From the NCBI RefSeq assembly GCF_017874615.1, contig NZ_JAGIKV010000022.1, positions 62,001 through 126,000 on the forward strand: a stretch of 64,000 nt of DNA, given 5' to 3'. This document shows, piece by piece, positions 1 through 8,647 of this stretch. The notes beneath the pieces are model-generated. The model ran no database searches. It worked only from the letters and a program-made list of their open reading frames with translations, and was not told where the DNA came from. Position 1 is the first letter of the stretch, and every line of letters begins with the position of its first letter. The position numbers and the translations under genes were made by a program. Source of the DNA: Paenibacillus xylanexedens (GTDB lineage: Bacteria > Bacillota > Bacilli > Paenibacillales > Paenibacillaceae).

Positions 1-1
1 A

Positions 2-934
2 GCGCATTCCTTTCAGCCGGGTGCAGATGGTCCCTGGATTAAGCGAATGGTGGATGAACTCAAGACCGACCATCACTGGATTGAGATTGAGAACGGAGAA
101 CTGGTTCATGCACTGACACAGGCCATGTTAGTCAGGGATCTGCCAGGTATGGCGGATGTAGATTCCTCGCTCTATTTGTTCTGTAAAGAAATCAAAAAAG
201 GGGCCACCGTTGCCATTTCAGGCGAAGCAGCGGATGAAGTGTTTGGCGGTTACCCCTGGTTCCATCGCGAAGATATGCTGAACTCCGGTACGTTTCCGTG
301 GTCTGTAGCGCCTGATATGCGAGCAGCATTGTTATCCCCGGATATTCGGGAATGGATTCGGCCACTCGATTACTTGGCAGACCGCTATTCGGATGCAGTG
401 GCTGAAGTGCCTCTGTTGGATGGGGAAACAGGTAAAGCTGCACAAATGCGGGTGATGTCCTACCTGAACATTACACGTTTCATGCCAACACTTCTGGATC
501 GCAAAGACCGGATGAGCATGGGGGCAGGACTGGAAGTGCGGGTACCTTACTGTGATCATCGTCTGATCCAGTATGTGTTTAACATCCCTTGGGAAATGAA
601 AATAACGGGTGGACGGGAAAAAGGTATTCTGCGTAAAGCACTCGAAGGTGTCCTGCCTGACGATGTGTTATATCGCAAAAAGAGTCCGTACCCGAAAACA
701 CATAATCCGCAATATCTGGCCGCGGTCAAACAACAGGTACTTGATATCCTGGATGATCCCACATCACCTATTTTGCCTTTGATCGACAAAACTCAGATCA
801 GGAATCTTGCGTCTTCACCGGATGCAGCTTCCAACCTCCCCTGGTTCGGGCAGCTCATGTCGGGTCCCCAGTTATTTGCTTATCTGACTCAGATCAATAC
901 CTGGTTGCGGACATATAAAGTCGCTATTCGTTAA
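2..934 (+). CDS. asnB: Asparagine synthase (glutamine-hydrolysing), 3' part only
   Basis: This is the C-terminal ~310 residues of a class-II asparagine synthetase; the frame is open from base 2, so the gene begins outside the window. The N-terminal glutaminase domain and PP-loop are not visible. What can be seen is the synthetase half: the family-typical stretch with GEAADEVFGGYPWF (bases ~220-265), the DRKDRMSMGAGLEVRVP segment, and a C-terminal KKSPYPKTHNP element. The enzyme would make asparagine from aspartate, ATP and glutamine in the cytosol. It resembles the AsnB/AsnO type of bacilli; which paralogue cannot be told from this half. The gene ends at a clear hairpin terminator. Family assignment is firm; physiological role is inferred. 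Confidence 0.93.
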   Translation, partial: AHSFQPGADGPWIKRMVDELKTDHHWIEIENGELVHALTQAMLVRDLPGMADVDSSLYLFCKEIKKGATVAISGEAADEVFGGYPWFHREDMLNSGTFPWSVAPDMRAALLSPDIREWIRPLDYLADRYSDAVAEVPLLDGETGKAAQMRVMSYLNITRFMPTLLDRKDRMSMGAGLEVRVPYCDHRLIQYVFNIPWEMKITGGREKGILRKALEGVLPDDVLYRKKSPYPKTHNPQYLAAVKQQVLDILDDPTSPILPLIDKTQIRNLASSPDAASNLPWFGQLMSGPQLFAYLTQINTWLRTYKVAIR

Positions 935-972
935 GATCATGTTATGCATTGATTCAACATTATGAATTATTT

Positions 973-1015
973 AAGGGTGCCCAAACAGTAACTACTGTGT
1001 TTGGACACCCTTTTA
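973..1015 (+). terminator. Rho-independent terminator after asnB, possibly bidirectional
   Basis: AAGGGTGCCCAAACA pairs with TGTTTGGACACCCTT around a short loop, followed by TTTTATTACTTTTTT. On the minus strand the same hairpin lies ~70 bp after the chemoreceptor stop and is followed by a weaker U-rich stretch, so it may serve both convergent genes. Confidence 0.85.
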
Positions 1016-1081
1016 TTACTTTTTTATAAGAATCTCTGTACGTATGCGCTCGTTCTTCATCCACATTCCACTCAGTTCGAT

Positions 1082-2779
1082 TTATTGCACTTTGAAACGA
1101 CTGACGGTCTGTTGCAACTGTTCTGCCATCAAGGAGAGATCATTGGCTGCGGAAGCAATCTCCTGCATCGCAGACAACTGCTCCTCTGAAGATGCACTCA
1201 CTTCTTCTGTTCCAGCGGCCCCCGTTTCGGTCACTTCCATGATTGTTTTCATAGACCTATTAATCTGTTCTACCCCTGTTGACATTTGCTCAATTGAAGC
1301 AGAGACTTCCTGTGTTTGCCCCGCTACGCCCCCAACCGCTTCACGAATTTCATCAAATGTGGCTCCCGCTTGGTGAACAAGTGTAATCCCCTCTTGAACC
1401 TCTGTAGATACAACCACCATAGATTCAGCAGCATTTCGCATTCCCTTCTCAATCGATGCCACCAATGGAACAATTTGATTAGCAGAAAGCGCAGACTGCT
1501 CAGACAGCTTCCGAACCTCTGTAGCAACAACTTGAAACCCTCTTCCCTGTTCGCCAGCTCGTGCAGCCTCAATAGCAGCATTAAGGGATAGGAGATTCGT
1601 CTGTGCTGATATTTCCGAGATGCTGTCCACCATTTTCACAATATCCTGAGAGTGTCTGCTCAGTTCCTGGATCACGACCGACAGATTCGACACCGTCCCT
1701 TGTATAGAATTCATTTGACCTATCGCAGACTGAACTGACTCGCTACCCGATATTGTTTTTACGGAGACTTTGGTAGCTTCTTCAGACATATGGAGTGTGT
1801 TCTCCGTAACTTGCTGAAAGCCTGTCGTCAACTCATTCATCGTCTGGAATCCATCACTCGCCATTCGAACCTGTGTATCCATACCTGTTGCAATCTCACC
1901 CATTGTGATGGCCACTTGCTCTGTGGCGGTTGCTGTCTGTTCGGTGCTTGCCGTCAACTCCTCTGAAGAGGCAGCTACCCGTTCTGCACTGTCTCCTACC
2001 TGATGAATGAGTGTACGCAAATTGGCAGACATGATATTAAAGGCTTGGGCGAGATCACCAATCTCATCCTTGTTACGGACCACAATAGGCTCACCAGTCA
2101 GATCTCCGTCTGCAATCCGGCTCGCGGATTGGGCAATAGCAGCAACAGGCAAGGATATCATTCTGCCAATGACATACGCCACAAGTGCTCCGATTAGAAG
2201 AGAAGCCACTCCAATAATTGCAATCCACCTAAGAACCTGCACAATCTGAAGATTAGCCTCCACAACGCCTGAGTTCATGGCATCTTGTTGATGCGTTTCC
2301 ATACCTTCCACAATGCCTTCAAATTCAGAGATCAGACTTGGGGCTGTATCCTTCAGTAATCTTGAGATTTCACTGTTATTCCCCTGTCTTGTCAATGTCA
2401 TAATCTGCTGCGCAAGTTCATAATATTGGCTCATCGCTTCATCCGATCGTGAAAGGTAATCTTTCATCTTTGAACTTGAAACTGATGATTTTAATTCTTC
2501 ATTTAATGCTATGTAATCTTCATAAGCTTTATTAAATGCCTGTTCGTTCTCCGCACTGTCTTCCAGAATATAATTTCTCAAAGCAATCTGCTGAGATTTA
2601 AGATCAATCGACATATTTTTAATGAGTAATAGTTTGCTTGTTCTATCATTAATTAATTCTGTATACGTTTTCTCAACCGAGACAAACTGAGTATATGCGA
2701 TGACTACAACGGCTACCAATAAAATAAGCACAGAACCAAAACCTAAAAGCAATTTCCTACTAATGGATACTCTTTTCAT
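1082..2779 (-). CDS. Methyl-accepting chemotaxis protein
   Basis: A 565-residue membrane chemoreceptor. Order of parts: TM1 (residues ~10-30), an extracellular four-helix-bundle type ligand domain (~31-182), TM2 (~183-205), HAMP (~205-260) and a long cytoplasmic coiled-coil signalling domain. The signalling tip (~388-430) has the family hallmark ISAQTNLLSLNAAIEAARAG. It would report an extracellular cue to CheA/CheW. The tip departs slightly from the usual form by having GFQVVATEVRKLSEQ where GFAVVAEEVRKLAEQ is common. The start is fixed by GGGGGAAATGAA just upstream of ATG. No chemotaxis partner is adjacent, so the ligand is unknown. A 29-bp inverted repeat lies ~140 bp upstream. Confidence 0.95.
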   Translation of the reverse strand: MKRVSISRKLLLGFGSVLILLVAVVVIAYTQFVSVEKTYTELINDRTSKLLLIKNMSIDLKSQQIALRNYILEDSAENEQAFNKAYEDYIALNEELKSSVSSSKMKDYLSRSDEAMSQYYELAQQIMTLTRQGNNSEISRLLKDTAPSLISEFEGIVEGMETHQQDAMNSGVVEANLQIVQVLRWIAIIGVASLLIGALVAYVIGRMISLPVAAIAQSASRIADGDLTGEPIVVRNKDEIGDLAQAFNIMSANLRTLIHQVGDSAERVAASSEELTASTEQTATATEQVAITMGEIATGMDTQVRMASDGFQTMNELTTGFQQVTENTLHMSEEATKVSVKTISGSESVQSAIGQMNSIQGTVSNLSVVIQELSRHSQDIVKMVDSISEISAQTNLLSLNAAIEAARAGEQGRGFQVVATEVRKLSEQSALSANQIVPLVASIEKGMRNAAESMVVVSTEVQEGITLVHQAGATFDEIREAVGGVAGQTQEVSASIEQMSTGVEQINRSMKTIMEVTETGAAGTEEVSASSEEQLSAMQEIASAANDLSLMAEQLQQTVSRFKVQ

Positions 2780-2920
2780 TTCATTTCCCCCATACGTTTC
2801 AATATATTTAAATCATGAATTATGTAGTCAGTCTGAATGCTAAAATCTCCCCTCCTTTTACTTCAATAAAATGGATAAATATGAGACTACTTAAATTAGA
2901 TTAGCATACTTGCGCATTCA

Positions 2921-2949
2921 AATATAGGTCTATAGTATCTACCTATATT
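2921..2949. promoter_or_regulatory. Perfect 9-bp inverted repeat, operator candidate
   Basis: AATATAGGT, 11-bp spacer, ACCTATATT. It is not followed by a T-run on either strand, so a protein-binding site upstream of the chemoreceptor is more likely than a terminator. The regulator is unknown. Confidence 0.4.
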
Positions 2950-3036
2950 ATAATTTAGGTTTTTATTCATACCCAACCGACAATATACTACATCTCTTTT
3001 ATCCTAAATTACACATTTTGAATCGTTAGATCAAAA

Positions 3037-3083
3037 TAAAAAAAAAGACTTTACCCAGCAGTATTTACTGGTGTAAAATCTTT
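3037..3083 (-). terminator. Terminator of the STM401x operon
   Basis: Minus-strand reading: AAGATTTTACACCAG stem, loop TAAATA, CTGGGTAAAGTCTT with small mismatches, then a run of nine or more T. It lies ~30 bp after the last gene of the operon. Confidence 0.88.
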
Positions 3084-3111
3084 ATCAATTTCAGCGCATT
3101 TCAATTCAAAG

Positions 3112-3975
3112 TTAACGATTGATCAATACCGGATTACGTTCAAGCAGCCCGCTGCCAAACGTTTCTCTGAACGGGGAATCCTCCATATGGATATAACCGA
3201 TGTAACAGCCACATTTTTTCATGCGACAGGGCCGATCCTCAGACAAAGCCTGCAAACCATCGCGATATAGATGTCCAATGATTCGTCGATCCTTGTAACA
3301 TCTCTTCACATGCCCGGACCCCTGTACATAAAATACTTCCGAACCGGCAGCACATCGTTTGCCCAAGCTCTCATAATCCTGCAGATTACCTTCAAAAAGC
3401 GGATCAAGCCCACGTAAAAACTGAATCTCTTCCGGCGTGTAATACTTGGGCCGATCTTTGAAGGCATTAACCCACATATACACATCATCCGGCAAAGCCT
3501 GTCTCATGGACTCGATTGCGGGGAAAGCACTACGGAGTCCGACAGTACCGATACTAAAAGCAAGTCCCATCTGACGCAAGGTCAGACATTGTTTAACAAA
3601 AGAAGCCTCTTTTGTCTCACGAGGATGATACGTCGCCCAAAAGGCCGCTTTATTCGCATCCAACTCCCTCGCCCAATCCAGTTTGACGGACAGGTTGGTT
3701 TGAATTGCAACCTTATCCACATGTGGCATATGTGACAGCTCAACCATCGCTTCCCGGTACCACCGACGCACCAAAGCTTCACCATAGGGATTGAAGAAAA
3801 TCGAAAATTGATGCCCAGCACTCTCTTGCTCCCTGACCCAATTCACAAATTGACGCAATTGTTGTTCATCCACTTCCAACGTCTCTTTGGAATCCACGGT
3901 TTTGCTAAAAGGACAGTAGGGACAGTCGTAATTACAGGAAGACAACTTTCCCCGATAATACAAAGTCGCTCTCAT
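3112..3975 (-). CDS. STM4011 family radical SAM protein
   Basis: A 287-residue radical SAM enzyme. The CxxxCxxC cluster is Cys14, Cys18 and Cys21 (CNYDCPYC). The C-terminal third carries more cysteines (RCAAG, RCYKD, CRMKKCGC), which look like ligands for an extra Fe-S cluster in the manner of SPASM/twitch domains. It is the last gene of a five-gene operon matching Salmonella STM4015-STM4011; its ATG overlaps the previous stop by four bases (ATGA), implying translational coupling. The family is recognised by order and sequence features, but its substrate is unknown. The neighbours (second radical SAM enzyme, ATP-grasp-like protein, hydrolase) suggest modification of a small molecule or peptide; that is inference. 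Confidence 0.88.
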   Translation of the reverse strand: MRATLYYRGKLSSCNYDCPYCPFSKTVDSKETLEVDEQQLRQFVNWVREQESAGHQFSIFFNPYGEALVRRWYREAMVELSHMPHVDKVAIQTNLSVKLDWARELDANKAAFWATYHPRETKEASFVKQCLTLRQMGLAFSIGTVGLRSAFPAIESMRQALPDDVYMWVNAFKDRPKYYTPEEIQFLRGLDPLFEGNLQDYESLGKRCAAGSEVFYVQGSGHVKRCYKDRRIIGHLYRDGLQALSEDRPCRMKKCGCYIGYIHMEDSPFRETFGSGLLERNPVLINR

Positions 3976-5360
3976 GAGAAAACAAACCCTTCCATCTGTT
4001 CACGAATTTCGGCAGATATAAGCCAATCTCCAATCGCATCGGAGTAACCTAGTCCTTCTTCTGTCAGACGCAGCACCTGCTTGCCCTCATCACTCTCCAA
4101 CTCCGCCATGCCCTCTGTCAACAGTTCAGCCAACCAGACATAGTCGGACATCACATCGGTACCAAAGCGCTGTTGGTAGTCAGACAGTGTCATTCCCTCC
4201 CGATGCAGCAAGGCTTTCAGAATAAAGCGACGTCTCTGTTCCTCACGGCTTAACACAATGCCATAATCCGCCACATCGTAGCTCTCAGTTGCCACATAAT
4301 CGGCAATAATGCTCTGTGTGGCCTTGTAACTCACGCCATACTTGGATGCATAATGTACTTCACTCGTATAAGAGCGTGCGCCACATCCCAGACCAACCAT
4401 GCCCTCCTCCTGACAACTATAAGGCAGAAGCACTTTGGAGGACGACTGTTCCTTGGCAAATCTGCGCATCGAATATTGCACATAACCTTTACTTTTTAAA
4501 GTCTCACGTGCAGCTTTATACAGTTCCATCCGGATGTCAGGTCCCTGACGGCGAATATCATCTGGCTTCACGATTGTATTTTCCCGTGTATACAAGGGAT
4601 AGATAAAGATTTCGCCTGGTTCGTAAGCCAGAACTCTTTCCAATGAATAGATCCACGATTCCACCGTTTGACCTGGCAGACCATAGATCAGATCCAGATT
4701 CAACAACGGGAAATCATACCGAGTAAGCTTCTCAAGCGCTCGTTCAACTTCCTGCGGTTTTTGTGGACGATAGATGGCAGATGCTTCAGCTTCAATAAAA
4801 CTCTGGATGCCCATACTGACACGATCCACACTTCGTTCCTTCATGATGGCCAGCTTGGCTTCCGTAACGGTATCCGGCGACGTTTCCACTGAAATCGATG
4901 CTTGCGCAGGGTCCAGCCCCATCACATGTTCAGCAATATCAAACAGACGATTCAACTGAACCTCATTTAATAATGTAGGCGTTCCCCCACCAATCGCGAA
5001 CCGCGAATACGGTCTTCGAGATGTAATAGGTGCCCACTGCTTCGCCTGACGTTCCAGCGCATCTACATAGCGTTCATGCGTATCTTCCCGTCGATCCGGC
5101 AGTGTGAACAGATTACAGAATCCGCAACGAGCAGCACAAAAGGGAATATGCATATATAAAAAATACGTATCGGTATTCTCTCGTTCCCACAGTGGCCCTA
5201 ACGGCAGTGGTGGGTCAAGCTCCCGATAGGCGGTCTTGTGCGGGTACGAGTATAAGTAAGAACGATAAGGGAATGCCAGTACTTCACTGAGACTTGTAGC
5301 TTTATCGGATCCGGACTGTGTGGAATGGCCTGTTGTTGTATGTTGTATATGTTTCTCCAT
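3972..5360 (-). CDS. STM4012 family radical SAM protein (HemN/HemW-like)
   Basis: A 462-residue radical SAM protein. Cys75, Cys79 and Cys82 form CAARCGFC, the HemN/HemW-type 4Fe-4S motif, followed by GGGTPTLL (~124-131) and a HemN-type C-terminal winged-helix region (~350-450). Despite the resemblance to oxygen-independent coproporphyrinogen oxidase there are no haem genes around it; it sits in a conserved STM4011-4015 cassette and should not be named hemN. I chose the ATG at 5360 because CAGGAGG lies six bases upstream; an in-frame start at 5393 lacks such a site. The gene is 47 bp downstream of the hydrolase gene and overlaps the next gene by 4 bp. Confidence 0.9.
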   Translation of the reverse strand: MEKHIQHTTTGHSTQSGSDKATSLSEVLAFPYRSYLYSYPHKTAYRELDPPLPLGPLWERENTDTYFLYMHIPFCAARCGFCNLFTLPDRREDTHERYVDALERQAKQWAPITSRRPYSRFAIGGGTPTLLNEVQLNRLFDIAEHVMGLDPAQASISVETSPDTVTEAKLAIMKERSVDRVSMGIQSFIEAEASAIYRPQKPQEVERALEKLTRYDFPLLNLDLIYGLPGQTVESWIYSLERVLAYEPGEIFIYPLYTRENTIVKPDDIRRQGPDIRMELYKAARETLKSKGYVQYSMRRFAKEQSSSKVLLPYSCQEEGMVGLGCGARSYTSEVHYASKYGVSYKATQSIIADYVATESYDVADYGIVLSREEQRRRFILKALLHREGMTLSDYQQRFGTDVMSDYVWLAELLTEGMAELESDEGKQVLRLTEEGLGYSDAIGDWLISAEIREQMEGFVFS

Positions 5361-5407
5361 CGGTTTCCTCCTGTCTCCGGTTGTTGTCCTCATAAGATCA
5401 ATACATT

Positions 5408-6193
5408 CTATACTAAAAATTCACGGTAAGGCACCGTCCAGACGACATCATGTGCAAGCCGGTGTCCTTGATACCCGTCTTCACCGTAAGCTGTACCATG
5501 ATCGGAAAAAGCCAGGCAATACGCAGGCCGGGAGCGTTTTCGCATCGCCTCGAACAATGGTCCAAGAGCCTCATCTACATATCGAAGTGCAGCTCGCTGA
5601 GTCTCCACCGAGTCCTCCTTCGCTCCTTCCACAAAGTAACGATTGGGTCCATGAATGGCAGACACGTTCAAAAACATAAATATCTTTTCATCCGGCGCTG
5701 TCTGTTCAAGCAACTTTAATGCATGCTGTACCTGATGCTCTGTTGATTTGGGGTTGGTTACCCCAAAGTTCATTCGCCAGTAGCTCTGTTGGAAATAGCC
5801 GGGCAATACTTTCGCAAGCGGGTTTTTTTTCGTAAAAAAGATGACGCCGCCAATACAGATGGTACGGTAACCTTCAGCTGCGAACCCGGATACGATATCC
5901 GGTGTATCAAACAGCCAGGTGTGCGGATGTGTCTTGAGTCCGGTATTTCGGGAATGAAACAGCCTTACATGAGATGCCTTATCTGTATTGGCAGGGGTCG
6001 GCATAAAACCACCAAAAAAAGCATGATGTGCCGCATATGTAAAACTGCCTGGGGTATGACGCTTCTCCCACGGACCCGAACCACACAGATTAGGACAATT
6101 CTCCTCTTCCAGCTTGGCTACGTCATAGCGTAACGTATCCAGCGTAATCATTAACAGATCATGGGAGCCCACAATGGTGTTCATATCAGGCAT
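5408..6193 (-). CDS. STM4013/SEN3800 family hydrolase (alkaline-phosphatase/sulfatase fold)
   Basis: About 261 residues. The N-terminus reads LLMITLDTLRYD, the metal-binding Asp-Thr-x-Arg-x-Asp element of the sulfatase/phosphopentomutase superfamily, and SDHGTAYGEDGY near residue 230 gives the second metal site. HGPNRYF lies between. It probably hydrolyses a phosphate or sulfate ester; the substrate is unknown. An upstream in-frame ATG at 6280 would overlap the previous gene by 95 bp; the ATG at 6193 has AAAGGAG ten bases ahead and overlaps the upstream stop by only 8 bp, so I prefer it. Third gene of the STM4015-4011 cassette. Confidence 0.85.
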   Translation of the reverse strand: MPDMNTIVGSHDLLMITLDTLRYDVAKLEEENCPNLCGSGPWEKRHTPGSFTYAAHHAFFGGFMPTPANTDKASHVRLFHSRNTGLKTHPHTWLFDTPDIVSGFAAEGYRTICIGGVIFFTKKNPLAKVLPGYFQQSYWRMNFGVTNPKSTEHQVQHALKLLEQTAPDEKIFMFLNVSAIHGPNRYFVEGAKEDSVETQRAALRYVDEALGPLFEAMRKRSRPAYCLAFSDHGTAYGEDGYQGHRLAHDVVWTVPYREFLV

Positions 6194-7433
6194 GTTGAAT
6201 AGGCTCCTTTCGTAAAAGTTCCATTTCCCACTCATAGGTTCCGAAGCCATGATGCTCGACCCTGTATAACAGATCTCCAAATGGATTCACATCCAGCACA
6301 TAGGCACGCGGATTCGAACCACTCGTAAGCATCACATCAATCCCGGCTGACCACGAGTTGGGAAATGCAGACATGGCTGCTTGCGCTGCCAACCGTACCA
6401 GCGACATCCGCTGTTCATCCAGGCCTGCTTCAGCAGGCAGCATACGCTCATTGCGCAGATGCAGATTGGTAATCGGGGTACGGCTCAGCCGCATAATCGC
6501 GTGACCTGCCTGTCCACCCGCAACCAGTTGGCGGATATCATAGGCCCGCTGATCAAGCGTGGCTTTTGGCATCCACCGTTCAATCTGTGCACCTTCTGCA
6601 CATAACCAGTTCATCAGCGTAGCAATCTCTTCACTGCGGGTATACTTACGTAGACGTCCTTCATTGAAGAAAATCGTCTTGCCCCGCGACTGTTCCATTC
6701 CCATCGTTGTTACAGCAATTTCATCACCCGTTCGGGGATTGACTTGATAGGCAACAACTCCTGAAGCCCCGGAGCCGTACGCAAGCTTCACAAACACACG
6801 ATGCATCTCGGCAGCCTTCATTGAGCTACGCAGGTCCATATAATCGCGGATTGGCTGGGAAGATGGAAGCGCCGGAGGTACATCAACTCCATGTGAAGAT
6901 AGATGCTGCTGACATGTTCTCTTGTCAAACATCAATTGGATATCGGCGGGATCATTCAAGAATCGGACTTCAGGCCATATTTCCCGAGACTCACGGCCGA
7001 TTCGATCCAAACATGCTTTCCAGCCACGAAACCACTGGGCGGGAGCGTATATTCTTCCCCACTCCTGTTCCAGCGCAAGTGCCTGTTCTGCGGAAAATGC
7101 TTCTGCACCCATTCCACCCGTTAATGTTGACGTATCGTTCATAGCCCCAAGGAACAGTAGTTCACGCTCCACTTCCCACTCCTCACCAGGAGCATCAATC
7201 CGAATCAGGGGTACAGACAGATTGAAATCTACTGTATCAGCGATGGTTCGTCCGTGTCTCCAATTCTGGAGCAATTGAGCATATGGCAGTACAACCGCAG
7301 GTTTCAGACCCAATCTATGCCTAGCCTCTTGTAGCCCTTGTGTTCGTCGGTTATCAGGGTTTCCGATCAATAAAAAGGGCTGATCTTGCGTTAGATCATG
7401 CACATCTATTGGCTGGTGCAGGCTTTCATTCAT
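6186..7433 (-). CDS. STM4014 family protein, ATP-grasp-like
   Basis: About 415 residues with an N-terminal nucleotide-sugar-like LLIGNPDNRR element and a central to C-terminal ATP-grasp-like core: VFVKLAYGSGASGVVAYQV (~215-235, a Lys/Gly-rich nucleotide loop) and YVLDVNPFGDLL near the C-terminus (the Asp-x-Asn-Pro metal site typical of ATP-grasp ligases). Such enzymes join a carboxylate to an amine or thiol through an acyl phosphate. Second gene of the cassette; the stop overlaps the hydrolase start. An in-frame ATG at 7451, six bp after the preceding gene ends, is an alternative start with a weaker ribosome site; AGGTG eight bases before 7433 favours the shorter form. Confidence 0.82.
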   Translation of the reverse strand: MNESLHQPIDVHDLTQDQPFLLIGNPDNRRTQGLQEARHRLGLKPAVVLPYAQLLQNWRHGRTIADTVDFNLSVPLIRIDAPGEEWEVERELLFLGAMNDTSTLTGGMGAEAFSAEQALALEQEWGRIYAPAQWFRGWKACLDRIGRESREIWPEVRFLNDPADIQLMFDKRTCQQHLSSHGVDVPPALPSSQPIRDYMDLRSSMKAAEMHRVFVKLAYGSGASGVVAYQVNPRTGDEIAVTTMGMEQSRGKTIFFNEGRLRKYTRSEEIATLMNWLCAEGAQIERWMPKATLDQRAYDIRQLVAGGQAGHAIMRLSRTPITNLHLRNERMLPAEAGLDEQRMSLVRLAAQAAMSAFPNSWSAGIDVMLTSGSNPRAYVLDVNPFGDLLYRVEHHGFGTYEWEMELLRKEPIQHA

Positions 7434-7454
7434 TTCCTTTACACCTGACATCGA

Positions 7455-8297
7455 CTATTCCGTTAACGATGGATAGCGCCAGTCATCCTCATCACTCTGT
7501 TGCTGGTCGCTAACATCTACAGATATACCCGATCGGTTCCAGCGACTGATCATTTCATTGGTCATGTAATGGTAACTTAGATCAAGATGTTTCAGTTTCT
7601 TGATCTTGTCACTGGCAAGCAACGCCTCAGCCCCTTCATCGGACAACGTTCCTTGCGATAGATCCAGTACTTCAAGTTGATCCAGAATAGGTGCTTCTGC
7701 TGCTGCTTTGGCAATCTCATCCTGAATTTCACTGTCTTTCAGACCCAAGTAAACCAGCTTTGGAAACAATCCTTTTTCTAGCAAAGGAAGCACATCTTCA
7801 AGTGATCCATTGAAACCATAATTATCCACACCCAGGTACAGTTCCAGTTTACGCAATTCAGGCAACTTGGCATGGGTGATTGAAGATAACACTTCTTTCG
7901 GGAGACCACCACAAATAATAATCAATTCTTCAAGCTTGGCATGCTGGAGTGGTTCCAGACTGAGGCCGCTACTGCCCATTACAGAGAATGATTTTAATTC
8001 TGGAAAAGCACCTAACAGTGGTGTGAGATTTGTCTGGATAATCCACGATACTTCACATTCTTCGAATCCCATATCTCCAATAAACAGTTTCTTCAATGAC
8101 GGAAAGCTTGGAGCAGACTCGACAAGCGTACCTATGAACTCGTCAGGCGAATTTTCATAAGCCTGTCCCCAATCTCCGATGACCAGACTTTCCAATGAGC
8201 TAGCCTCCGGTTTAGCTGCCAGTTCCTTAATTAATTTTTCCATACGAATGCCGTCCTCATAATCATCGTAAGATACAACAAGCTTCACTTCTTGCAT
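7455..8297 (-). CDS. STM4015 family protein (leucine-rich-repeat-like)
   Basis: A 280-residue cytoplasmic protein made of irregular leucine-rich repeats (SLKKLFIGDMGF, LEELIIICGGL, LRKLELYLGV, LVYLGLKDSEI, LEVLDLSQGTL, LKHLDLSYHYM), as in the STM4015 family found with the same radical SAM and ATP-grasp-like genes elsewhere. LRR arcs usually bind other proteins, so a scaffold or substrate-recognition role is plausible (inference). The ATG at 8297 is chosen because AGGAGG-like CGGAGGGATC lies 8-10 bases upstream; a longer frame to 8486 overlaps the small upstream ORF and has no such site. It is the first well-supported gene of the operon. Confidence 0.86.
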   Translation of the reverse strand: MQEVKLVVSYDDYEDGIRMEKLIKELAAKPEASSLESLVIGDWGQAYENSPDEFIGTLVESAPSFPSLKKLFIGDMGFEECEVSWIIQTNLTPLLGAFPELKSFSVMGSSGLSLEPLQHAKLEELIIICGGLPKEVLSSITHAKLPELRKLELYLGVDNYGFNGSLEDVLPLLEKGLFPKLVYLGLKDSEIQDEIAKAAAEAPILDQLEVLDLSQGTLSDEGAEALLASDKIKKLKHLDLSYHYMTNEMISRWNRSGISVDVSDQQQSDEDDWRYPSLTE

Positions 8298-8346
8298 GAG
8301 TAGATCCCTCCGTTTAAGGTTCATATGTGATTCGTTAGTTTGAATG

Positions 8347-8532
8347 TTAACCCATACCACACAAGGCTTGCAACTTCTTCCAACTCCAGTCCCAATGAGA
8401 TTCCCAATCGTGCAATGTAAACCATTTCTCATGTAGGTACAAGAACATATGTTCTGATGTGTAGTCGCAGAAATAGCTATCTTCAATTAGGTATATGGAT
8501 GGACCCTCACCAAACCCGATCAAACACTTCAT
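8347..8532 (-). CDS. Small Trp-rich ORF upstream of the STM4015 operon
   Basis: 61 codons, with coding-like codon choice and many aromatic residues: Trp37, 43, 47, 49 and 51 within 15 residues, plus three Cys. I do not recognise the family. It lies 49 bp before the STM4015 start in the same direction and just after the rdgB terminator, with no visible Shine-Dalgarno. It may be a genuine small member of the operon, a leader or substrate peptide, or the tail of a decayed larger gene. A stop codon (TAA) precedes the ATG in frame by six codons, inside the terminator stem, so a longer protein is excluded unless the gene is truncated. Confidence 0.35.
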   Translation of the reverse strand: MKCLIGFGEGPSIYLIEDSYFCDYTSEHMFLYLHEKWFTLHDWESHWDWSWKKLQALCGMG

Positions 8533-8537
8533 TTCAT

Positions 8538-8605
8538 AGAAAAAGCGTTAATGGCGGATGAAGCATCCCATCGGAATGCTTCTGTCCTTCCATTAACGCT
8601 TTGAT
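8538..8605 (-). terminator. Terminator of the gerM-rph-rdgB unit
   Basis: Minus-strand stem AAAGCGTTAATGGAAGGACAG pairs with a matching strand ending CCGCCATTAACGCTTTTTC, with an inner GAAGCATTCC/GGGATGCTTC hairpin and a T-run. It separates rdgB from the downstream STM4015 operon. Confidence 0.85.
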
Positions 8606-8647
8606 GTTCACATATCATGAAGTTAAATCAAGATGTTTCGTTTAGTC

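Larger units (their letters stand above)
2780..3111. other. Intergenic region between two minus-strand genes
   Basis: 332 bp, AT-rich. It holds the upstream region of the chemoreceptor gene, with a perfect 9-bp inverted repeat at 2921-2949, and the terminator of the radical SAM operon at 3037-3083. I found no convincing sigma-D promoter for the chemoreceptor and no short gene. Confidence 0.7.

Noticed and set aside
1044..1376. Antisense ORFs over the chemoreceptor and many other long antisense frames
   Set aside because: They mirror the codon pattern of the real gene, lack ribosome sites and have no protein-like composition.
3972..5360. Coproporphyrinogen III oxidase (hemN/hemW)
   Set aside because: The radical SAM motif is HemN-like, but the gene lies in an STM4011-4015 cassette without haem genes, and the family has its own identity.
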